Shown here one piece after another: positions 54,312-61,803 of a DNA stretch of 64,000 nt; position 1 is the first letter of the stretch; every line of letters starts with the position of its first letter. The position numbers were made by a program, and so were the translations under genes. The notes below the pieces were generated by a model. That model ran no database searches. It was not told where the DNA came from and worked only from the letters and a program-made list of their open reading frames with translations. The stretch lies in contig JAJRZV010000025.1 of NCBI GenBank assembly GCA_024275095.1, forward strand, positions 1 to 64,000, read 5' to 3'. This stretch comes from a bacterium. Its GTDB lineage: Bacteria > JAJRZV01.

Positions 54312-55112
54312 ATGAACAGGAGGAGGGGGGATCGAGTTTTCGGTGTATTTTTGTGCCTTTCTCTTCTCATTCACCTGCTTGTGCTTTACCTCCCTGTGAG
54401 TCAGCGCTTTCTTGAAGAAATGGCCAGGAGAAAAGAGCGCACACGCGAACCAGTACAGATTACACTCGTACCTCTTCCTGAAACACGCGAAAAACCCAAT
54501 GAGAAAGCGCGGCTGGGTCCCGCTACTCACAAAGCTGAAAAAGAACGGCGCAGAAAGGCTGTTCCGCGGGAAAGTTCTGGTGGTCGCAGAGCGCTTGCCC
54601 AAAGCACCTCAAAAGCGGAAAAGGAGCTCGAAAAGAAGCAGCGTACGGAGAATAAGACAGGGGAGTTGGAAGAGAAGCAGAAAAAAAAGCAACTGGCGCT
54701 TCTTCCCACGCGAGACCCTGGCAAATGGAAGGACGAGAGAACAGAAAGGCACATTCTGGATGAGGCTCTCAAAGAAGAAGAAACTGTAGACCTCAACACC
54801 ACCGAGTTCAAATATATCTCCTACTTTTCAAAACTCAAAAACATGATAGAGATGGTGTGGGTGTATCCGTATTCTGCGATCATGCGCGGTGAGGAGGGGA
54901 CAGTCACCCTACGCTTTACCATTGAACGCACAGGACGTTTGTCTGGTGTTGAGGTGGTGAGATCTTCGGGAGTTCCCGAACTGGATACGGCGGCTGTTAA
55001 TGCTGTAAAAGAAGCCTCGCCCTTTCCACCGCTTCCCCATTCCTGGAAAATTAAACGACTTAACGTGGTGGGGGAGTTCCATTATATTCTCGGATATCGT
55101 TTTGTACGCTAA
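54312..55112 (+). CDS. TonB C-terminal domain protein
   Basis: Started at MNRRRGDRVFGVF because a membrane helix follows at once (about 10-30); a GTG at 54276 is possible. 266 residues: anchor, a long Lys/Glu/Arg-rich periplasmic spacer (about 45-160), and a C-terminal TonB domain (VTLRFTIERTGRLSGVEVV, VPELDTAAVNAVKEASPFPP). It could energise outer-membrane transport or act as a TolA/TonB-like link; no ExbBD genes are nearby. It is divergent from the serine protease gene. Confidence 0.88.
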   Translation: MNRRRGDRVFGVFLCLSLLIHLLVLYLPVSQRFLEEMARRKERTREPVQITLVPLPETREKPNEKARLGPATHKAEKERRRKAVPRESSGGRRALAQSTSKAEKELEKKQRTENKTGELEEKQKKKQLALLPTRDPGKWKDERTERHILDEALKEEETVDLNTTEFKYISYFSKLKNMIEMVWVYPYSAIMRGEEGTVTLRFTIERTGRLSGVEVVRSSGVPELDTAAVNAVKEASPFPPLPHSWKIKRLNVVGEFHYILGYRFVR

Positions 55113-55187
55113 GGATTGAGATACACTCAAAGGCAGTATATGATGTAACATTCTATTGAATGTAATTTCTCTATTGGAGGAAAAGGC

Positions 55188-55757
55188 ATGGGCGTTATCA
55201 GTGCCAATGATATGAGAAAAGGTGTGCGGGTGTAAATTGACGGAGACGTGTATGAAGTGGTGGATTTTCAGCACATAAAGAAGGCAAGGCGTTCCGCTAC
55301 CGTTCGGGTAAAACTGAAGAATCTTATTGACGGCAGAGTTATAGAGAAGTCCTTTCTTTCCACAGATACTGTTGAAACGCCTGATCTCGAAGAGAAACGT
55401 GCTCAGTACCTTTATCAGGATGGAGACAATTACGTGTTCATGGATCTCGAGACGTATGAACAATACACCGTAGACGGGAATGTACTCGGGGATGCGATCA
55501 ACTACTTACAGGAGAACATGGAGGTGGGGATTCTCTTTCACAGGGGGGCTCCGGCTGCAATCTCCTTACCCAATACGGTGGAACTGGAGGTGGTGGATAC
55601 ACCTCCGGGTGTGAGAGGGGATACGGAAAGTGGTGGTTCGAAGCCGGCAACGCTTTCGACCGGGGCGGTGGTGCAGGTGCCGCTGTTCATCAATATCGGT
55701 GATATTATCAAGGTTGACACGCGCACGGGGAAATACGTGGAGCGTGTGAGCAAATAA
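55188..55757 (+). CDS. efp: Elongation factor P with in-frame TAA at codon 16 and Arg-type tip loop
   Basis: TTGGAGGAAAAGGC precedes ATG 55188. The protein (189 codons plus stop, standard length) reads as EF-P throughout: SANDMRKGVRV, then TAA at 55233-55235 where relatives have Glu, then IDGDVYEVVDFQH, the tip loop, YLYQDGDNYVFMDLETYEQY, and C-terminal LPNTVELEVVDTPPGVRG. The tip has KKARRSAT in place of PGKG, so Arg stands where EF-P usually has its modified Lys. EF-P helps ribosomes through polyproline. A GTG start at 55248 would remove the first strand. It is followed 7 bases later by pfkA. Whether the TAA is real, read through, or an error is open. Confidence 0.85.
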
Positions 55758-55764
55758 CAGGGCC

Positions 55765-56748
55765 ATGACGCGTAAAAAAGTAAAACGCATAGGGATTCTT
55801 ACTTCCGGAGGGGACGCACCTGGAATGAATCCGTGCATTCGTGCGGTTGTGCGCACGGCTCTCAAAGAAGGCCTGTCTGTTGTGGGTATAAAACACGGTT
55901 ACGAGGGGCTTGTCAGCGGCGAAATGGAAGAAATGCACTGGCGTTCGGTTTCCAATATTATCAAGGACGGAGGTACTGTTCTCGGTACGGGGCGCTCACG
56001 CGATTTTCTCACCGAAAGGGGACAGCGGAGGGCCTGGGAGAACCTGAAAAAGGCAAATGTGGATGCGCTTGTCGTGATGGGTGGTGATGGTACTTTCAGG
56101 GGTGCGTATGAGTTCGGCGAACGGTTCGGTGTAAAGATTGTGGGCATTCCCGCCACCATCGACAACGATGTGGCGGGCACGGACTATACCATTGGCTTTG
56201 ATACAGCTGTTAACACCGCCCTTGAGGCGATTGACCGCATACGGGACACGGCAACTTCGTTTGAAAGGATTTTTTACGTGGAGGTCATGGGCCGTCTTTC
56301 CGGATATATTGCGCTGTACTCGGCACTTGCAGGCGGAGCAGAGGAGGTACTTATCCCGGAGACACGCACGGATATAAAGAAACTCACTGAACTTATACTG
56401 AACTCCCTCAAGGCTGGCAAGCGAAGCATTCTCATTATTGTTGCTGAGGGAGATGACATTGGTGGAGCCTTTGAGATTGCGCGGAAAGTGCGATTGAAGG
56501 TGGACGCAGACTATAGGGTGTGCGTGCTGGGACATATTCAACGTGGTGGATCCCCTACCGCGGCGGACAGGATCCTTGCTACCAAACTCGGGTATTACGC
56601 TGTGCAGGCCGTTAAAGAGGGACGTTTCGGTGTTGCCGTGGGAGAGGTAAAGGGGAAGATCGTTTACACCCCCTTTGCCAAACTGCTCAAACAAACCAAA
56701 GCACTGGATCCTTTCCTCCAGCACCTTGTGGAGACTCTCGGCGCATGA
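55765..56748 (+). CDS. pfkA: 6-phosphofructokinase
   Basis: A 327-residue enzyme that phosphorylates fructose 6-phosphate. GILTSGGDAPGMNPCIRAVV at the start, MGGDGTFRGA (the Gly after GGD favours ATP over pyrophosphate), PATIDNDVAGTDYTIGFDTA active-site loop with the catalytic Asp, EVMGRLSGYIAL, and LGHIQRGGSPTAADR. Its stop overlaps the aldolase start (ATGA), giving two consecutive steps of glycolysis. Confidence 0.96.
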   Translation: MTRKKVKRIGILTSGGDAPGMNPCIRAVVRTALKEGLSVVGIKHGYEGLVSGEMEEMHWRSVSNIIKDGGTVLGTGRSRDFLTERGQRRAWENLKKANVDALVVMGGDGTFRGAYEFGERFGVKIVGIPATIDNDVAGTDYTIGFDTAVNTALEAIDRIRDTATSFERIFYVEVMGRLSGYIALYSALAGGAEEVLIPETRTDIKKLTELILNSLKAGKRSILIIVAEGDDIGGAFEIARKVRLKVDADYRVCVLGHIQRGGSPTAADRILATKLGYYAVQAVKEGRFGVAVGEVKGKIVYTPFAKLLKQTKALDPFLQHLVETLGA

Positions 56749-58109
56749 ACTACAGAAAATTTGCATCATTTGATGACCTTCTCCAGGAAATGGACGGCAC
56801 TGTAGCAGTGCAGGGGAACGAGGTGGTGATTCAGGACCTCGACGCTTTTGTCGAAAAGCACCTGGATACGGTGGTGTTTAATGCTTACTTTTCTACTCCT
56901 GATGTGCGGATGGAGTGTGTAGAGCTCATAAAGAAGGCATCTCAAGAAGGTGGGGTGCGTTCTGAGTCACTCCTGCCTGTATATGTGAAAAGAGGAAAAG
57001 GAGAACTCGGCGGTTTCACTGTGCCTGCGCTCAATGTACGCCTCATGCCTTATGATTTCATGCGCTGTGTATTGCGGATGGCTCGGGAAACTGATACGGG
57101 GCTTTTTGTTTTCGAAATTGCGCGGTCTGAAATTTCCTACACGGACCAGCCTCCGTCACTTTATGCTGCTGCTGCCATGGCAGCAGCATTACGTGAGGGT
57201 TACAGGTATCCAATCTTTCTTCAGGGAGATCACTTTCAGGTCAATCCCTCAAAATTTGCAGAGGATCCGGGAGCTGAAAAAGAAGCAATATGCAACCTCA
57301 TTCGGGAAGCAGTAAACGGAGGCATGAAAAACATTGACATAGATTGCTCCACTGTGGTTCACGAAAACGCCAGCAGCCCGGAAGAAGAACAGGCGCTCAA
57401 TGCAGAGCTTACCGCCTACTTCACACAATTTATCCGTTCCCTCGATAAAGGAGACGGGGTCAATGTCGGTGGTGAAATCGGAGAAATTGGGAAACGCAAT
57501 TCTACACCAGAAGATTTTCACGCGTTTATGAAAAGATTTGCTGAACACCTTGGAGCTTCTGAGCCTTACCGTGGTATCTCGAAAATCAGCGTTCAAACCG
57601 GTACCCGTCACGGAGGTTTTATTCTTCCTGATGGAAGCGTTGCCAGGGTTAGCGTGGATTTCAATACATTACGCGATATATCGCGAATTGCACGCGAAGA
57701 GTACGGGATGGCCGGTGCTGTTCAACACGGAGCGAGCACATTACCCGTGGATTTGTTTGATAAATTCCCCGAGGTAGAGACAGCAGAAATTCACCTGGCC
57801 ACACAGTTCATGAATATGATTTTTGACAGCCAGCACTTTCCGGAGGAACTTCGTGAAGACCTGCGCAAGGTCACTTTTGAAATTCGTGGTCACGTGCGTG
57901 AGCGTTACGAAACAGATGAACAGTTCCTCATGTCCAACAGAAAGTTTGCCATCAAGTATCTGGCTGAAGATGTGTGGCGTCTTTCAGACGATGTAAAAAA
58001 TGCCATTCTTGAAGAGCTGTGTGCTTACCTGCACCAGGTGTTCACCCGGCTTCGGGTGATTAATACCCGCAAGATTGTGGAGGCTACTTACAATCAGCGT
58101 GAGGAGTGA
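56745..58109 (+). CDS. Class II fructose-bisphosphate aldolase-like protein
   Basis: A 454-residue class II aldolase-fold protein, longer than E. coli FbaA (about 360) with an extra N-terminal region. Metal and substrate motifs: FLQGDHFQVN (His, catalytic Asp), NVGGEIGEIG (Glu ligand), QTGTRHGGF (His), and AVQHGASTLP (His loop). The overlap with pfkA supports fructose 1,6-bisphosphate as substrate. The 3' end overlaps the ClpX-like gene on the other strand by 16 bases. Confidence 0.88.
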   Translation: MNYRKFASFDDLLQEMDGTVAVQGNEVVIQDLDAFVEKHLDTVVFNAYFSTPDVRMECVELIKKASQEGGVRSESLLPVYVKRGKGELGGFTVPALNVRLMPYDFMRCVLRMARETDTGLFVFEIARSEISYTDQPPSLYAAAAMAAALREGYRYPIFLQGDHFQVNPSKFAEDPGAEKEAICNLIREAVNGGMKNIDIDCSTVVHENASSPEEEQALNAELTAYFTQFIRSLDKGDGVNVGGEIGEIGKRNSTPEDFHAFMKRFAEHLGASEPYRGISKISVQTGTRHGGFILPDGSVARVSVDFNTLRDISRIAREEYGMAGAVQHGASTLPVDLFDKFPEVETAEIHLATQFMNMIFDSQHFPEELREDLRKVTFEIRGHVRERYETDEQFLMSNRKFAIKYLAEDVWRLSDDVKNAILEELCAYLHQVFTRLRVINTRKIVEATYNQREE

Positions 58110-59233
58110 AATCGCATTTCTGGCCTGCCGTTTTTCATATAAAGAACCACACGACCTTTCTTACCTTTTCCAAAATAGGTAAAAGCAGCTTTTTCGATGT
58201 GCTTTGTAATGATGCTTTCCAAGCCCCTGGCACCGGTTTGACGTTTAAGGCTTTCTTCGACGATGAAGTCGAGCACGTCTTCTTTTACTTCGAGTTCAAG
58301 CCGTTCAGCTTGGAATTCGTTTTTGAAGCGGTCCACTACATTATCCACAAGAATGCTTTTCAGCGTCTCCTTATCCAGGGCCTTCATGGGTACAATCCGG
58401 GTGAATCGGCCGATGAGCTCTGGTAGAAAGCCATACGTACTGAATGTTTCGATGTCCTCGACAAGGTCTTCGTCGTAGTCGACAGCGATGCTCTCCTTTT
58501 CCACCTTCCGGATTTCACCGGTAAACCCCAAGGAATTGCCTGCTCGACGCGTGTACAGACTTTTGAACCCGGAGAAGGCTCCACAGCCGATAAAGACAAT
58601 GTCTTCCGTGCTGATGTTGACGCGCTGGCTGTAAACCGTATTGTTGTAGTCCAGAGGCACCGGCACCACACTGCCCTCAAGAATTTTCAAAAGTTCTTTT
58701 TGAACGCCCAGTCCACTGACGTCTTTGGTTGTTCCCGCACCATCAAAGCGTGCTGTGTTCTGGGTAGAAGCGAGTTTGTCGAATTCGTCGAGGCATACCA
58801 CCCCGAAAGAAGCCAGCACAGGATTCATACCCGATGCGTAGAGCAGGCGCGTGAGGATTGTTTTCACATCATCACCAACGTAGCCTGTTTCAGAGAATGT
58901 GGTCATGTCCACGATCACCGTGGGAAGGTGCAGAATGTCACGAAAGAGCAGCTCCACCAGAAATGTTTTCCCGCAGCCGGTGGGTCCCATGATAAGGTAG
59001 TTGCTGCGCGGGGGGAGCTCTTCGCGCGGAATACTGTGAACATAAATGTTTTTCAGCCTGCGGATGTGCCTGTATGCCATGAGACACACGGTGCGGCGTG
59101 CCTCTTCCTGGCCCCGGTAACCCTTTTCTTCCAGCATGTGAAACATTTCTTCAGGGGTAAGAAGCGGAAGCGCAGCAATGAACTTGACGGCATTTTCCTG
59201 ATACTTGGATGATTCTGTTCTCACAAGAGCCAT
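58094..59233 (-). CDS. ClpX-like AAA+ ATPase without zinc-binding domain
   Basis: A 379-residue ClpX-type unfoldase. Walker A GPTGCGKTFLVEL (about 84), Walker B VVCLDEFDKLA, GYVGDDVKTILTRLL pore region, LPELIGRFTRIVPM sensor 2 area, and TGARGLESIITKHIEK. The LGF of NSLGFTGEI sits where ClpX has its ClpP-docking IGF loop, so ClpP binding is possible. The zinc-binding N-domain is missing and replaced by a helical N-terminus (LTPEEMFHMLEEKGYRGQEE). Not clearly the housekeeping ClpX; no clpP in the window. Confidence 0.88.
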   Translation of the reverse strand: MALVRTESSKYQENAVKFIAALPLLTPEEMFHMLEEKGYRGQEEARRTVCLMAYRHIRRLKNIYVHSIPREELPPRSNYLIMGPTGCGKTFLVELLFRDILHLPTVIVDMTTFSETGYVGDDVKTILTRLLYASGMNPVLASFGVVCLDEFDKLASTQNTARFDGAGTTKDVSGLGVQKELLKILEGSVVPVPLDYNNTVYSQRVNISTEDIVFIGCGAFSGFKSLYTRRAGNSLGFTGEIRKVEKESIAVDYDEDLVEDIETFSTYGFLPELIGRFTRIVPMKALDKETLKSILVDNVVDRFKNEFQAERLELEVKEDVLDFIVEESLKRQTGARGLESIITKHIEKAAFTYFGKGKKGRVVLYMKNGRPEMRFHSSR

Positions 59234-59279
59234 ATGTAATATGATAATACAAATTTCAACCTGTCAAAAGGAGCAGTAG

Positions 59280-60077
59280 ATGTTCAAACTTAAATTTCTG
59301 GGTACAGGCGGCGCCCGCTTCGTTGTGATGAGACAGCTCCGCCACAGCGGAGGTCTTTACCTGATCACGGATAAGTTGAGAATACACATAGACCCCGGCC
59401 CTGGTGCACTGGTGAGGATGCTGTCTTCACGCCCCAAGCTCGATCCCACAAAAACGGACGCTGTCATCCTTACACACAAACATCTTGACCACTCCAATGA
59501 CGTGAACATTATTCTTGAAGCCCTTACGCAGGGAGGATTTTACAAACGTGGTACCCTCATGGCTCCCAGGGATGCCTTGGAGGGTGACCCGCCTGTTCTT
59601 CAATTTGTACGCCAGTACATTGCTGAAGTTCTTACGCTTGAGAAGGGGTTGTGCTGGGAAAGAGAAGGGATTGAAGTGATGTGCCCTCTTGAACTGCGAC
59701 ACGGAGTGGAGAACTACGCAGTCCGGGTAAAGTATAACGGTCTGGAGATGACGCTTGTTTCTGACACCGTGTTTTTTGAAGACCTGGTGGACATCTCCAG
59801 GACTGATTGCCTTGTTGTCAACGTGCTGCTCACCGAGCCCCGTCAGGGCATTATGCACCTGTGCGTGGATGACCTGCGTCGTCTCTTAACGGGCGCCCGT
59901 CAACGCGTGGCCATCATGACGCACTTCGGCATGCGCATGATCCAGGCAAAACCCTGGGTCATTGCAGAAAAACTTTCGGATGAAACAGGCGTGCGCGTGG
60001 TGGCTGCACGGGATGGGATGGAGTTTGACATTGTCGCTGAACTGAGTGGGTCAGGTCGCGAGAAAGTGGAAGCGTGA
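59280..60077 (+). CDS. MBL-fold metallo-hydrolase
   Basis: A 265-residue metallo-β-lactamase-fold protein: KFLGTGGARF at the start, DPGPGALV, the metal motif THKHLDHSND (HxHxDH), LRHGVENYAV (His), LVSDTVFFED (Asp), and THFGMRM (His). It resembles the RNase Z/PhnP-type branch without a clear substrate. It is divergent from the ClpX-like gene by 46 bases. Confidence 0.88.
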   Translation: MFKLKFLGTGGARFVVMRQLRHSGGLYLITDKLRIHIDPGPGALVRMLSSRPKLDPTKTDAVILTHKHLDHSNDVNIILEALTQGGFYKRGTLMAPRDALEGDPPVLQFVRQYIAEVLTLEKGLCWEREGIEVMCPLELRHGVENYAVRVKYNGLEMTLVSDTVFFEDLVDISRTDCLVVNVLLTEPRQGIMHLCVDDLRRLLTGARQRVAIMTHFGMRMIQAKPWVIAEKLSDETGVRVVAARDGMEFDIVAELSGSGREKVEA

Positions 60078-60157
60078 AAATTTTGTGTTCAGATGAGAAG
60101 ACTTTCCCTTTTGCTTCAGAGTAATATATTCGGCATTAACCTTTCAGACAGGGGGAA

Positions 60158-61792
60158 ATGTTGATGGTGGAGAAGAAATGGTGTGATGAATTTTCGCAGT
60201 GGGCTGCATCTTTTTCCTTGGAAGATGTGCCCCAACCAGTTCGTACAAAAGCGAAGATCCAGGTGGCAAATACCATAGCTGCTGCCTTTGGTGGGTGGTC
60301 TGCTGATGGTAGAGTTATGTTGGCTCCCATGAAAGAACGTGGCGGAAAAGGAGAGGCTACAGCGCTGGGACTGGGTGAAGTGGACCTTTTTACCGCGTAT
60401 TACATCAATGCTTCGCTGAGCATGTGGCATGACTATGACGATTACGTGTTCATGGGTCACACAGGTCACAGCGCCGTGTTTGCGGCCCTTGCTGCCGCTG
60501 AGGTTGCAGGAGCTTCAGGTACCGATTTTCTCCGGGGCGTGATTGCAGCTACGGAGCTGGGTGGACGGCTGGGTGCGTCCGTGCTCGTGGGACCGCATAA
60601 CGGGCAGATGTGGGCTCATATCCACGCGGCGGAGGCGGCTGCAGCAGCGTGTACCGTGTGGGGTGTGCCCTCTCAACAAACTGCAGAGGCCTTGAAGCTG
60701 GCGCTTTACGCGCCACCTTTTGTCTTGGAACCGGGTTTTATGGGTGGGGACGGCAAAAAGACAACAGCAGCAGCCTCGGGCGAAGCGGGATTGCGCGCTG
60801 CACTTTTTGCTACAGGCGGAGCGTCGGTTAAAACGGATGTCTTCAGCGGGCCCAAGGGCTTTTTTCAGAGGTTTTCATTTCTTCCCCTTACAGCGTTTCT
60901 TTCTGCGTTTGGCGAGACATGGGTGCTGGAGACGCTGTCTGTGAAACCCTATCCAGGGTGCGCATACATTCAGGCGCCTGTAGAGTGCCTTGAGGCTGTT
61001 GTAGAAGAGGTAAGCGGTAGTGGTAAAGAATTCAGTGCTTCTGAGATCAAGCGTATCCGTGTAAATGCGTCTTTGCTTACAGTGGGAATGGAAAAGATGT
61101 CCGAGCCGTATCGCAATCCGGGTGCGCTGGCACCTGTGAACGTGAACTTCTCTGTTCCTCTGAGTTTGGGTCTTTATATTCTCTGGGATGGGTTGAAGAC
61201 GCGGCAGCTCACTCATGCAAATCTTGTTGCAGATGCAGAAAAACTTTTTGAAATCGCTGACAGAGTCACCCTGGACCACGACTGGAGGTTTACTTTTGAA
61301 CTTGCCAGAGGATTGCGCGGCGGCATTAATCTTTTTCCCCTTCTTCGTTCGAAAGGATTGTTTCGCCTCGCACGTGCATTTCGTCGCTTCAGAAAGGAAC
61401 AGTCGCGCATCTCCACACCACGAGAACTCTGGCGTTTGTTGTCCAGCGGTCACCTCTCACGCCTGCGTGAATTTGGTGGTTCTTTTTCCAGAAAAAAGCA
61501 CTTCCAATTCTCTCAAACACATCTCAAAGCCCTCGCTTTTAACTTTGGTGCGCGCGTGGAGGTGGAACTGAAGTCCGGCTCCAGGTGGGGAGCGGAACGC
61601 GTCAGGCACAAGGGTGCGGCAGGTTGTTCTATTGATGAACTTATGGATGTTCTCGAAACAAAGTTTTTACGTGAAGCAGAGCACTTTACAGGCTCTGCGG
61701 GAAAAGCCGGGGAGTTGTACACGCTTTTAATGGATATCGAACAGACGGATATAAAAGCAATAAAGCCTTATCTGCTGCCGCCGGTTTCGTGA
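60158..61792 (+). CDS. MmgE/PrpD-family protein
   Basis: A 544-residue member of the MmgE/PrpD family (2-methylcitrate dehydratase, immune-responsive gene 1, others). The N-terminal helical domain reads VPQPVRTKAKIQVANTIAAAFGG; the next segment has HDYDDYVFMGHTGHSAVFAALAAAEVAG, and the C-terminal lobe begins about ETLSVKPYPGCAYIQAPVE, the family active-site region. About 50 residues longer than typical at the C-terminus. No propionate pathway genes are near, so the substrate is open. Confidence 0.88.
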   Translation: MLMVEKKWCDEFSQWAASFSLEDVPQPVRTKAKIQVANTIAAAFGGWSADGRVMLAPMKERGGKGEATALGLGEVDLFTAYYINASLSMWHDYDDYVFMGHTGHSAVFAALAAAEVAGASGTDFLRGVIAATELGGRLGASVLVGPHNGQMWAHIHAAEAAAAACTVWGVPSQQTAEALKLALYAPPFVLEPGFMGGDGKKTTAAASGEAGLRAALFATGGASVKTDVFSGPKGFFQRFSFLPLTAFLSAFGETWVLETLSVKPYPGCAYIQAPVECLEAVVEEVSGSGKEFSASEIKRIRVNASLLTVGMEKMSEPYRNPGALAPVNVNFSVPLSLGLYILWDGLKTRQLTHANLVADAEKLFEIADRVTLDHDWRFTFELARGLRGGINLFPLLRSKGLFRLARAFRRFRKEQSRISTPRELWRLLSSGHLSRLREFGGSFSRKKHFQFSQTHLKALAFNFGARVEVELKSGSRWGAERVRHKGAAGCSIDELMDVLETKFLREAEHFTGSAGKAGELYTLLMDIEQTDIKAIKPYLLPPVS

Positions 61793-61803
61793 ACGAGTAT
61801 GGT

